From assembly GCA_964589825.1 (NCBI GenBank), contig CAZPUS010000026.1, positions 1 to 42,278 of the forward strand: a DNA stretch of 42,278 bases. The letters run 5' to 3'. The translations under genes and the position numbers were made by a program. Shown here in pieces: positions 9,198-17,653 of this stretch (position 1 is the stretch's first letter; the number at the start of each line of letters is the position of its first letter). The DNA comes from CAZPUS01 sp964589825. GTDB taxonomy: Bacteria > Fibrobacterota > Chitinivibrionia > Chitinivibrionales > WJKA01. The notes below the pieces were generated by a model. That model was not told the origin of the DNA, searched no databases, and was given only the letters and a program-made list of their open reading frames with translations.

Positions 9198-10367
9198 TCA
9201 CATTTTTGTCCATTTCGAACCATTATGCGCGGATTCCACGGCTTTATGAATAAACCTCATTCCCCGAAGTCCGTCATATACCGTAGGAAATTCGTAATTC
9301 TGCGCTTTTAAAGGTTTTTTATCAATATGGCGACGAATCGCATGGATAATGTCACCATACACATTCGCAAAGGCCTCAAGGTATCCTTCCGGATGTCCCG
9401 AAGGAATTCGCGTGACTTGCGTTGCTTTTTTTGAAAGATATTCCCCGTGTGCACGTGTCACAGTTTGTCGAGGTTGTTGCGGATAGTATATCTGCATTTC
9501 ATTGGGGTTTTCCTGACACCATACAACTGCTCCCTTGGACGCATATATTTTAATCCGCAACGCATTTTCCTCCCCCGTGGCAACCTGGCTCACGGTTATA
9601 ATACCCTTCCCCCCGCCTTTTAAGCGGATGAGAATATTTCCGTCTTCATCAAGTTTCCTTCCGGGGAGAAAGGTCGAAAAATCGGCACAAAGCGAATCAA
9701 TCTCTTCTCCACAGATATACTCCAGAAGATTTTCCGCATGCGACCCGACATCGCCAATAGTACCGCCGGCCCCAGCTCGTTTAGGATCGACACGCCAGCT
9801 TATCTGTTTATTACCCTGTTTTTCAAGCGGAAGCATCAAGCAATCCTGGAGATATTCAACAATAACCTTTCGGATGCTTCCCATTTTCCCTTTTCTGAAA
9901 AGGCCTCTGGCATGTCGCACCAGCGGATACCCTGTATAGTTATGGGTGAGTGCAAAAATAAGTCCGCTTTTTTCCACTAGTTTTGCAAGTTTTTTTGCCT
10001 CATCAACCGTTACGGTCATTGGCTTATCGCATACTACGTGGAACCCGTGGGTAAGAAATGTCTTTGCTATATCAAAGTGGGAACTGTTAGGAGTCACTAC
10101 CGCGACAAAATCGATACGATCATTTTTGTCACGTACGGCCTCTTTCTTCGCCATTTCACTGTACGAAGAATAACAGCGTTCAGGAGAGAGGTATAATTGT
10201 TTTCCTGTTTTTTGTGTGTTTGCGCTATCCCGGGAAAAGCATCCCGCCACGAGCTCTACATGACCATCCATATGTGCAACTAAACGATGAACTTCACCAA
10301 TAAAAGCACCCTGACCACCTCCGACCATTCCCATACGTAGTTTTCGTTTCCAGCTTTTCAATGCCAT
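9198..10367 (-). CDS. Gfo/Idh/MocA-family NAD(P)-dependent oxidoreductase
   Basis: 389 aa. The N-terminal Rossmann fold has GGGQGAFIG (16-24), and the catalytic-region lysine motif reads CDKPMTV (DKP at 114-116, EKP in most members). GGTIGDVGSHAENL near residue 210 is the usual conserved DxxxH segment. The opening GGGQGAFIGxVHR is typical of a subgroup I know to occur beside TIM-barrel isomerases in clusters for inositols, anhydrosugars and other glycosides, where the enzyme oxidises a ring hydroxyl to a keto sugar. The substrate is not determined. AAGGAG precedes the ATG. It sits 36 bases after the TIM-barrel gene, in one operon. Confidence 0.9.
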   Translation of the reverse strand: MALKSWKRKLRMGMVGGGQGAFIGEVHRLVAHMDGHVELVAGCFSRDSANTQKTGKQLYLSPERCYSSYSEMAKKEAVRDKNDRIDFVAVVTPNSSHFDIAKTFLTHGFHVVCDKPMTVTVDEAKKLAKLVEKSGLIFALTHNYTGYPLVRHARGLFRKGKMGSIRKVIVEYLQDCLMLPLEKQGNKQISWRVDPKRAGAGGTIGDVGSHAENLLEYICGEEIDSLCADFSTFLPGRKLDEDGNILIRLKGGGKGIITVSQVATGEENALRIKIYASKGAVVWCQENPNEMQIYYPQQPRQTVTRAHGEYLSKKATQVTRIPSGHPEGYLEAFANVYGDIIHAIRRHIDKKPLKAQNYEFPTVYDGLRGMRFIHKAVESAHNGSKWTKM

Positions 10368-10403
10368 GTTTTACTCCTTACTGCAGTATGTGTCATGCCC
10401 ATC

Positions 10404-11453
10404 TCAGTGCATTCCGAGTATTTTTCGATTCAATTCATCATTCGACGAGCCACCCGCAAAATCATCGAATGCAACATCGGTAGGCTCAATAATATGGTCT
10501 TTGATAAAAGATGCCGCTTCTCTAGCCCCTTGTTCCGGACTTTTTATACAGCACTCCCACTCCAGCACCGCCCAGCCTGTATATCCTACCTCTGTCAGAA
10601 GAGAAAAAATACGTTTAAAGTCGACCTGGCCATCGCCGAGCGACCGAAATCTTCCCGCACGATTCTTCCAACCTTGGTATCCGCCATATACACCGACACG
10701 ACCCGTAGGCAAAAACTCTGCATCTTTTACATGAAATCCAGTAATGCGCTCTCCGTACAAACGAATAAACTCACAATAATCCAACTGCTGCAACAGAAAA
10801 TGACTTGGATCGTAATTAATACATACGGCAGGATGATTATCAGTTACATCAAGAAACTTTTCGAATGTGGCGCCATCAAAAAGATCCGAGCCGGGATGAA
10901 GTTCATACGCTATGGTAACACCATGGTCTCTCGCGCAGTCAAGTACGGGTTTCCATCGTCGCGCCAGCTCTTTGAATGCAGTATCCACCAGTCCTTCGGG
11001 GCGCTGAGGCCAGGGATATATCATATGCCATGCAAGTGCTCCAGAAAGGGTAGGTACCACCTTTAATCCCATATTGGCAGAGGCAATAATGGTCTTCTTT
11101 ATCTGATCGACTGCGTATGCCACACGTCCGGCATCTTCAAGACCTTCCGGGTAGAAAGACTGAAATGCTATTTCATAGGCTGGATGGATGCCCATCACCT
11201 GACCCGGCAAATGTGCCGCAAGTTCAGTTACCTCAAGACCTTTATTCTGAAGCAGGTCCTGTATTTCACTACAGTATTGTTTTGAATTCGCCGCAGTATC
11301 AAGATCCATCATACTGCCTTCCCACGCAGGAATCTGTACCCCCGTGTATCCCATCTGCGCGAACCAGACCGTAATATTTTCAAGAGTATTATAGGGGGGG
11401 GTATCACGCAAAAACTGTGCAAGATATACCGCGGGTCCTTTAATAGCTGCCAT
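10404..11453 (-). CDS. TIM-barrel sugar isomerase/epimerase family protein
   Basis: 349 aa, AP_endonuc_2/xylose-isomerase-like barrel. Likely metal ligands lie in YELHPGSDLF, NYDPSHFLLQQ, GFHVKDAEF and the late VLEWECC segment, an E/D/H/E order. The C-terminus ends VAFDDFAGGSSNDELNRKILGMH, a tail I associate with a subgroup that co-occurs with GGGxGAFIG oxidoreductases like the one encoded next to it. Members act as epimerases, isomerases, or lyases and hydratases on keto sugars. AAAGGAGA precedes the ATG, and only 15 bases separate it from the upstream gene, so it is part of the operon. Confidence 0.88.
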   Translation of the reverse strand: MAAIKGPAVYLAQFLRDTPPYNTLENITVWFAQMGYTGVQIPAWEGSMMDLDTAANSKQYCSEIQDLLQNKGLEVTELAAHLPGQVMGIHPAYEIAFQSFYPEGLEDAGRVAYAVDQIKKTIIASANMGLKVVPTLSGALAWHMIYPWPQRPEGLVDTAFKELARRWKPVLDCARDHGVTIAYELHPGSDLFDGATFEKFLDVTDNHPAVCINYDPSHFLLQQLDYCEFIRLYGERITGFHVKDAEFLPTGRVGVYGGYQGWKNRAGRFRSLGDGQVDFKRIFSLLTEVGYTGWAVLEWECCIKSPEQGAREAASFIKDHIIEPTDVAFDDFAGGSSNDELNRKILGMH

Positions 11454-11468
11454 ACTCGTCTCCTTTCT

Positions 11469-12464
11469 TTATTGAATATCACGAATACAATCACGCAAAA
11501 GCCGTGACATTTCAGGTCCGTTGGTGCCCTGCCTACGAAGCTCTCGTGCTCCCTTCTTATTCATTAAATCCACCACCGCCATTCCTCGCTGAAGATTTTC
11601 GACCGACAGCTTGATAAATTCACTCGGATCGTCGCGATAGGGAAAGAGGTCAAGTCCGAGCCATCCATCATACCCCATTTGGTCGAGACAGTATAACACG
11701 CTGACCATTCGAATAAAATTGACCGATCCCGGAGGGATATCGGCATCACACTGCTGGTCATTATCATCCATGTGCGTATGAAAAAGTTTGCCGTATCTGC
11801 CCACCAGACATATCTGGTCTTCAAGATTTTCCTTTGCAATAAGACTGTGCCCAATATCTATGTTCATGCCGAAGTTCGGATCCTGTATTTCATTAACCAC
11901 ACATAATGCTTGGGCTGTCGTTGCCATCATTATCCATGAGCGAGGCTCAAACGGTTTCGGTTCAATACAAAGCTTTGTCGTATATTTATTTGAATGAAGG
12001 TAGTCGAGTATCTTATAGACTGAATCGACATACCGATTATACAGCTCTGAATAATTCGTTTGCAGCGGGAAGTCGTTACCATCTGTTGCCGGCCATAACA
12101 CACTTATCGGCACATTAAAACGCGCACCAATGTCAAGCGCTTCTTTTACTCGCGCTATTGCATTATTTCTAACTTTCGTCTCAGCACTCCCCAAGGCACC
12201 GTATTTATACTGCTTTTCGGTCCACGTGTGGCCGCAAAGCTGAACCATTTGAAGGTTGTAATCGCCACAAATTTTTTCGATATCATCCGCATTAGCGGTA
12301 TCGATCTCTGTGGGTGTATGAAGCTCTATGCCGTCGATCCCTTCAATTTCTCCACACGTTTTAATCCTGTCAAGAATCGACACATCTTCACCGAATCCAT
12401 TGATATTGAACCTGTCACGTAAGTTCGTAATCCCCCATATTCCCATACAGATTTTATTGTTCAC
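11469..12464 (-). CDS. Second TIM-barrel sugar isomerase/epimerase family protein
   Basis: 331 aa, starting with GTG at 12464 behind CAGGAG with a 7-base spacer. It is a different branch from its neighbour: MGIWGITNLRDRFNINGFGED at the start resembles xylose or rhamnose isomerase-like barrels. Probable metal ligands lie in LCIEPKPFEPRSW, GMNIDIGHSLIAKE, LFHTHMDDND and GLDLFPYRDD. It probably interconverts an aldose and a ketose, or epimerises a keto sugar, before phosphorylation by the kinase encoded upstream. The substrate is unknown. Confidence 0.85.
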   Translation of the reverse strand: MNNKICMGIWGITNLRDRFNINGFGEDVSILDRIKTCGEIEGIDGIELHTPTEIDTANADDIEKICGDYNLQMVQLCGHTWTEKQYKYGALGSAETKVRNNAIARVKEALDIGARFNVPISVLWPATDGNDFPLQTNYSELYNRYVDSVYKILDYLHSNKYTTKLCIEPKPFEPRSWIMMATTAQALCVVNEIQDPNFGMNIDIGHSLIAKENLEDQICLVGRYGKLFHTHMDDNDQQCDADIPPGSVNFIRMVSVLYCLDQMGYDGWLGLDLFPYRDDPSEFIKLSVENLQRGMAVVDLMNKKGARELRRQGTNGPEMSRLLRDCIRDIQ

Positions 12465-12521
12465 GTCTAATCTCCTGGTTGCGAATATAATCGGTCCTGG
12501 TTTGAATTATTCTATATATCT

Positions 12522-13472
12522 CTATTCATCGCGTGTGCCGATTTTATTGTGGTACAGGCGGCGATATCCGCTATTAATGAATTGCTGGATATCCGTTTCG
12601 GAAATATTTTCAGTTGCACCTTGCTGCATAGCCACAATCGCACCCAGAATATTTCCGAATTCGCATGCCCCGGCAAGTGAATCTCCCTGCAAAATCCGAT
12701 CGATAAATCCAGCTGAAAACGCATCGCCTGCTCCCAGCGAGTCGACCGCTCGTATTTTGTACCCCGGTATATATACGCGTTCTCCTGTGTGCGATGCACC
12801 CAAAACGCCATACTCCCCAAGCGTGACGACGCAATGTGAGAGTGAGTAAGAGGCAATCAAATCTCCGCAAAAATCGGGAATGGTCTTATTTGACATATTA
12901 AACATGCGAATAATATCCCATACTTCAGTTTCATTTAATTTGCATATATCGGCATGGGATAACGACCATGAAATAATGTCCTCTGTATAGCACTCTTTTC
13001 TCAGGTTAATGTCATAAAAAACTACTGCGTTGTAAACATTTTCGATGCACCTATGCAATGTAGCCCGGGTATGGGAACAACGCTGTGCGAGAGAACCAAA
13101 ACAAAAACAATCCGCCTCTTTCAATGCGTTCAGCAATCGCGGCGTGCTTTCAATATGATCGTACGCAACATGTGGCACGATGTAATAATCAGGATGGTTG
13201 TTTTTATCGAAATAGACACATACCGTTCCTGTAGGATGTGTGCTATCCCGCTGCAAAAAGGATGTATCGCATCCCAGCTCTGAGACACGCGAGTATGCGG
13301 CATCCCCTCGCTCGTCCGAACCAATACTGCTTACGACATGACCACTGTTGCCGAGACTGTGAATACGGTAAATGAAATTAAAGGGTGCGCCTCCTAAAAT
13401 TTCATTGCCGGGAAGGATATCCCAGAGGAGTTCCCCAAATGAAAAAATTTTTTTTGAAATATGCGCTGACAT
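12522..13472 (-). CDS. PfkB-family carbohydrate kinase (fructokinase-like)
   Basis: 316 aa. The start FSFGELLWDILPG followed by GGAPFNFIYRIHSLG is the PfkB substrate-binding signature region. HPTGTVCVYFD and, near residues 245-260, AVDSLGAGDAFSAGF complete the fold; the Asp of GAGD is the catalytic base in the family. It resembles fructokinases more than ribokinases. It would phosphorylate the isomerised sugar, giving the substrate for cleavage by the class II aldolase in the same locus, if a second phosphate is present or not required. It lies between the CbbY-like phosphatase and the TIM-barrel genes. Confidence 0.9.
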   Translation of the reverse strand: MSAHISKKIFSFGELLWDILPGNEILGGAPFNFIYRIHSLGNSGHVVSSIGSDERGDAAYSRVSELGCDTSFLQRDSTHPTGTVCVYFDKNNHPDYYIVPHVAYDHIESTPRLLNALKEADCFCFGSLAQRCSHTRATLHRCIENVYNAVVFYDINLRKECYTEDIISWSLSHADICKLNETEVWDIIRMFNMSNKTIPDFCGDLIASYSLSHCVVTLGEYGVLGASHTGERVYIPGYKIRAVDSLGAGDAFSAGFIDRILQGDSLAGACEFGNILGAIVAMQQGATENISETDIQQFINSGYRRLYHNKIGTRDE

Positions 13473-13517
13473 CTTTGACGAATGTTTATGGATGCACTGT
13501 TATCGTATTTTGTAACT

Positions 13518-14231
13518 TCAGACAAATCTTTCTTTTATATCCGTCAGCGTCACACGTACTGGATTATCTCCCAATTCCGAAACCACCATCAGTGCCCCCG
13601 AAAAATCGTCACTTTCGGTATAACGGTTGGTGGTAACCACACATGGAATATTTGCTTCCTGAGCTGCGAGAAAACCATTCCTGCTGTCTTCAAAAACCAC
13701 GCACTCTTCAGGAGAAAGCTGCAGTTGCTTCAATGCCATGTGGTAAATTTCAGGGTCGGGTTTTTTACGGGAGACTACATCACCTGCGAGAATTGCATCA
13801 AATTTTTCTTTTCGTACAGGACCGAGCATTTTTTCGGCAACCATTGTAACCGCTCGTTGATTCGATGTTGAACAAATAGCTAAATGCATCTTTCCAGCAA
13901 TCGCCTCATCTATAATACGGGCAATACCAGGTCGTAGAGGAAGCTCACCAGATTCAATAATCTGCATAAAAATTTCTGTTTTCATCCCATGCAATTGCTT
14001 AATCAAGGCATCCTTGTCTTCTACCCCCTCAGGCCACCCGTGCTCCTCGAAGTAGTGACGCATTCTTTCTTTGCCGCCTGCAATTTTTAATAACTCCCCG
14101 TATTGCTCAACACTCCATTCAACAGCATATCCCTTTTTCTTGAATGTACGATTGAATGCAACACGATGTCCGTCTCTTTCCGTGTCGACCAACACACCAT
14201 CGCAATCGAAAATTAATGCTTTCAATGCCAT
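13518..14231 (-). CDS. HAD phosphatase, CbbY-like
   Basis: The frame opens at a TTG (14237), but AAAGGAT is better spaced for the ATG two codons later at 14231. The HAD nucleophile motif is FDCDGVLVD; the segment TERDGHRVAFNRTF and then YGELLKIAGGKERMRHYF match CbbY proteins closely. AICSTSNQRAV is motif II and GDVVSRKKPDPEIY with VVFEDSRNG supplies motifs III and IV. CbbY removes a phosphate from xylulose-1,5-bisphosphate beside RuBisCO in autotrophs. No RuBisCO is visible here, so this copy may act on a sugar phosphate or bisphosphate of the catabolic route or clear a dead-end product. Confidence 0.85.
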   Translation of the reverse strand: MALKALIFDCDGVLVDTERDGHRVAFNRTFKKKGYAVEWSVEQYGELLKIAGGKERMRHYFEEHGWPEGVEDKDALIKQLHGMKTEIFMQIIESGELPLRPGIARIIDEAIAGKMHLAICSTSNQRAVTMVAEKMLGPVRKEKFDAILAGDVVSRKKPDPEIYHMALKQLQLSPEECVVFEDSRNGFLAAQEANIPCVVTTNRYTESDDFSGALMVVSELGDNPVRVTLTDIKERFV

Positions 14232-14256
14232 AGACAACGATCCTTTTTATAACAAT

Positions 14257-15489
14257 TTAGTATTTAATGTCATGCAATTCGATATTGTTCTTTACGCTAC
14301 CCAAAAAACCCGCTGCATAGCTTCCATCGCAGGCACGATGGTCGCAGGCAAGCGTTACGGTAACCATATCTGCGACTTCAATACCATGGGCGGAAGGAAT
14401 TACCCGTTTTTCTATAGCCGCCACGCCAAGTATTGCCACTTCAGGCGGATTAATAATAGGCACAAATTTATTGACCGCAACACGACCGAGGTTACTTATG
14501 GTAAAGGTCCCTCGAACTGTCGGATCGACGATACCACGACGCGCCCTCTCTACAAGAGCCTTGGATTCGGCACTGATCCGCCCAATTTCTTTGACGTTCG
14601 CTTCAGAGATGACCGGTACCAGAAGCCCATGCTCTACAGACACCGCAATTCCGACATTGACCTTCTTTTTTAGCACCACACGATTTTGACTTCCAAGCGC
14701 ATTCATTTGTGGATATTCTGCCAAAGATAGTGCTGTCGCTTTAACAATAATATCATTAAGAGTTATGTGCACGTTATTACGTTCGTTAAAAGCCTTTCGC
14801 CAAGCCATAACGCCTGTCATATTCACATCAGTAAACAAATAGAAATGGGGAATGGCCTGCTTGCTTGCACTTAGACGATCCGCAATTGTCTGCCGCATTC
14901 TGGAAAATGGAATTTCCTCGTCCTCTTCGTGCGATGTCAGCGCGGGAGACATGGCTGATGCAGGCGCGGATTCGGTTTGCTGTACCTGGCGCAACACATC
15001 GTTTTTTACGACTCTTCCTCCCGGCCCACTACCTTCAGGGACTGAATCAATATCGACGCCCTGCTCTTTGGCAATACTTCGTGCACGGGGCGAAGCGAAT
15101 TTTCCTGAGCCTGAATGTGCGGGATCCTCGGTCGGGGATTCGGGTGTAGAACTTTCCTGAACCGAAATGTCCTCTAGACTCTTTTTCTCCGGGGAGGACT
15201 CGGTCGACTGGGCCTCCTCACTTGCCTGTCCCGATTCAGGAATTTCTTCGCCCTCTTTTCCAATATATGCAATGGGTTTTAACACCGGCGCATTGCTATC
15301 CTGCGGGAAAAGCTGCTTCAAGACAATGCCGGCAGCAGGTGCTTCCACTTCAAAAGTCGCCTTTTCGGATTCTACCACCGCAAGGATATCTCCCTCGGCT
15401 ACGGAATCACCCTCTTTTACCTGCCATTCAACGATTTTTCCCTTATCGATATCATACCCGACTTGCGGCATATTTACAGCTGTTGCCAT
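14257..15489 (-). CDS. Dihydrolipoamide acyltransferase (E2) of a 2-oxoacid/acetoin dehydrogenase
   Basis: 410 aa. One lipoyl domain (about 1-78) has the acceptor Lys43 in VESEKATFEV. A Ser/Glu/Pro-rich linker follows, then the peripheral subunit-binding domain (about 131-168, FASPRARSIAKEQG...GSGPGGRVVKNDV), a second linker, and the catalytic domain (about 190-410) ending with the active-site motif DHRACDG. It transfers the acyl group made by E1 to CoA. AAAGGATTG precedes the ATG. The E1 genes lie just upstream but separated by the aldolase gene, an unusual order. No dihydrolipoamide dehydrogenase (E3) gene is present, so E3 must come from elsewhere. Confidence 0.93.
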   Translation of the reverse strand: MATAVNMPQVGYDIDKGKIVEWQVKEGDSVAEGDILAVVESEKATFEVEAPAAGIVLKQLFPQDSNAPVLKPIAYIGKEGEEIPESGQASEEAQSTESSPEKKSLEDISVQESSTPESPTEDPAHSGSGKFASPRARSIAKEQGVDIDSVPEGSGPGGRVVKNDVLRQVQQTESAPASAMSPALTSHEEDEEIPFSRMRQTIADRLSASKQAIPHFYLFTDVNMTGVMAWRKAFNERNNVHITLNDIIVKATALSLAEYPQMNALGSQNRVVLKKKVNVGIAVSVEHGLLVPVISEANVKEIGRISAESKALVERARRGIVDPTVRGTFTISNLGRVAVNKFVPIINPPEVAILGVAAIEKRVIPSAHGIEVADMVTVTLACDHRACDGSYAAGFLGSVKNNIELHDIKY

Positions 15490-15538
15490 AAAACAATCCT
15501 TTGGCTAAAGTAAGGTGCTCAATAAATCCCGCATTGCT

Positions 15539-16393
15539 TCAGACACGTCCATTACTGCCAAAAAATACGATATTTTCCCGAACTTCCTTTTTTACACAAT
15601 CTATTTGTTCTTGGATATTTTTTAGGGGATTATACTCATCCCTATGCGCCTTATAATACTCAACAAAGGAATCAATAAATGCGTGCTTGAGCTGTGTTGA
15701 TATATTAACCTTCGCGGCACCGTGAGAAATACTTTTTTTAAAGACCTCGACTGAAAGTCCAGTCCCGCCGTGAAGAGCAATCGGTACTCCCGTTTCGTCC
15801 GCCACACGATCAAGACGATCAAAGGCTATTTTTGGTTCTCCTTTGTAAACACCGTGAGCCGTGCCAATTGCCGGGGCGAAACAACTAAGCTTCAGTTCAT
15901 TGCAAAAACGCAATGCTTCATCAGGATCAACCAGGTGCGCATCTTCATCAGCCACTGAGATGTCATCTTCAACCCCGCCGATTTTGCCTAATTCCGCTTC
16001 TACGCTTACATTTTTCGGTGCTGCCATCTCTACGACCTGTTTGGAAAGACGCAAATTTTCTTCGAAGGGTTTGGCAGATGCGTCTATCATTACCGATGTC
16101 CAACCCGCATCAATACATGCTCGAATAAGATCGAGGTCTTTGCAGTGGTCGAGGTGTATTGCAACGGGGACAGATGCATTTTTCGCGGTATCATGAAACC
16201 ATGAAATCATAGTTTCCGGCCCCCATAAACGAACCGTCTTTGCCGATGTCTGAATGATCACCGGAGCGCGTTCCTCTTCGGCGGCCTTTACCACCGCCTT
16301 CATACTACTGTAGTCAAGAATGTTGAACGCCCCAACCGCATATCCTTCTTTTTGTGCCTTACGTAGCATTCCACCCATATTTTCAATAGCCAT
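15539..16393 (-). CDS. Class II ketose-bisphosphate aldolase
   Basis: 284 aa, the length of GatY/FbaA-type zinc aldolases. Zinc ligands are visible: HLDHC near residue 82, a second His in IGTAHGVYKGEP (about 180), and the third in ALHGGTGL (about 208). SVEAELGKIGG is also conserved. KVNISTQLKHAF is the phosphate-binding and product-side segment. It would cleave a ketose (bis)phosphate into DHAP and an aldehyde. The exact sugar (fructose, tagatose or other) cannot be read. AAAAAGGT precedes the ATG. It sits between E1 beta and E2, so cleavage and acyl-CoA formation are co-expressed. Confidence 0.92.
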   Translation of the reverse strand: MAIENMGGMLRKAQKEGYAVGAFNILDYSSMKAVVKAAEEERAPVIIQTSAKTVRLWGPETMISWFHDTAKNASVPVAIHLDHCKDLDLIRACIDAGWTSVMIDASAKPFEENLRLSKQVVEMAAPKNVSVEAELGKIGGVEDDISVADEDAHLVDPDEALRFCNELKLSCFAPAIGTAHGVYKGEPKIAFDRLDRVADETGVPIALHGGTGLSVEVFKKSISHGAAKVNISTQLKHAFIDSFVEYYKAHRDEYNPLKNIQEQIDCVKKEVRENIVFFGSNGRV

Positions 16394-16520
16394 AACGCAT
16401 ACCTTTTTTAAATTCTGGGAAAAACAAATTGGAAATTATAATGACTAAACCAAACACTCTCTCAACTCAATGTCGACTGTGTACAATAGCGCCGTATTCA
16501 TACATTGAATTATTATACCT

Positions 16521-16589
16521 TCATCGTCTGAGTGTTTCGGCTTCAGTCGGAGTCTCCACTGATTTAACTTCTTCGGTAAACGACTTCAA
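16521..16589 (-). CDS. Possible 22-residue peptide with a strong ribosome binding site
   Basis: In the 267-base gap between E1 beta and the aldolase, a minus-strand TTG at 16589 lies 8 bases after a perfect AGGAGGAG (16598-16605). It opens a short frame, MKSFTEEVKSVETPTEAETL plus two Arg, ending in TGA at 16521. No homologue is known to me. It may be a leader peptide, a small regulator or the remnant start of a lost gene. Confidence 0.3.
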   Translation of the reverse strand: MKSFTEEVKSVETPTEAETLRR

Positions 16590-16660
16590 TTATTTCTCTC
16601 CTCCTGAAGGCGAGGAATTTCAACCGTCCACGAATGAAACAATAATAAAGAAGTGTTTTT

Positions 16661-17653
16661 TTATATACATCCACTGCAGGTTTTACGAACTGCATTCATA
16701 ATATCCTCTATTCCGGGCACGCAGGTTGTTTCCAAATCGTGATTGAACGGTATCGGTGTATTCTTTCCTGCAACGATATTTACCGGAGCATCGAGGTAGT
16801 CGAAAGCCTCCTCCATAATTATGGAGGATATATCACTGGCCACGCCACCGCGTCTTACCGCTTCCTGAACAATGACCGTTTTTTCTGTTTTCCGAACCGA
16901 TTCCAATATCGTTTCTTTGTCAAGTGGTACGAGTACTCGCGGATCTATTACTTCACAGTCAATACCTTCCTGTGCCAGTTTTTCCGCCGCTTCGAGCGTA
17001 TGATGTACCATATACGACCACGCGATGAGCGTAATATCTTTGCCATTCCTTTTAACATCAGCTTTCCCGAGTTCTATCACATAATCATCTTCTGGTACCG
17101 GCCCCTTTTTCATGTAAAGATTCTTATGCTCCAGGAATATTACCGGATTATCCTCCCGTATCGAGGCTTTCAGCAGTCCTTTCGCGTCGTAGGGAGTAGA
17201 AGGCATTACCAAACGCAATCCGGGGATATGATAATACCACGCTTCAAGGTTTTGTGAATGCTGTGCTGCGAGACCGTTTCCCGCACCCTGCTGCGTACGT
17301 AACACAAAGGGGACTCTATTGGCGAAACCGGTCATAAAACGGTTCTTTGCCGCCTGGTTTACGATCTGGTCCATAATAAGCGGTGTGAAATCGACGAATA
17401 GTATCTCGACCACTGGCCGCATGCCGGTAATCGCTGCGCCAACGCCTGCTCCGGTGAAACTAGCCTCCGCCAATGGCGTATCAATAACGCGATGCGAGCC
17501 GAACTCCTTAAGGAGATCAACAGTTACTTTAAATGAACCGCCGCGTTCTCCAATATTTTCTCCCATAATAAAGACGGTATCATCGCGTCTCATCTCCTGC
17601 GCCAGCGCTTCATTGAGCGCTTCTCTATACAATAATTCGCGAGGTTCTGCCAT
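16661..17653 (-). CDS. 2-oxoacid/acetoin dehydrogenase E1 beta subunit
   Basis: 330 aa, the full family length. Conserved stretches are MGENIGERGGSFKVT, RVIDTPLAEASFTGAGVGAA, RPVVEILFVDF, RTQQGAGNGLAAQHSQNLEAWY and PRVLVPLDKETI. With E1 alpha it forms the thiamine-diphosphate enzyme that decarboxylates a 2-oxoacid or cleaves acetoin. The Gly/Ala-rich substrate region is closest in style to pyruvate and acetoin dehydrogenases, but the substrate is not certain. The E1 alpha stop codon TAA directly abuts this ATG, so the two subunits are translated together in equal amounts. TGGAGA lies upstream within the E1 alpha gene. Confidence 0.94.
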   Translation of the reverse strand: MAEPRELLYREALNEALAQEMRRDDTVFIMGENIGERGGSFKVTVDLLKEFGSHRVIDTPLAEASFTGAGVGAAITGMRPVVEILFVDFTPLIMDQIVNQAAKNRFMTGFANRVPFVLRTQQGAGNGLAAQHSQNLEAWYYHIPGLRLVMPSTPYDAKGLLKASIREDNPVIFLEHKNLYMKKGPVPEDDYVIELGKADVKRNGKDITLIAWSYMVHHTLEAAEKLAQEGIDCEVIDPRVLVPLDKETILESVRKTEKTVIVQEAVRRGGVASDISSIIMEEAFDYLDAPVNIVAGKNTPIPFNHDLETTCVPGIEDIMNAVRKTCSGCI

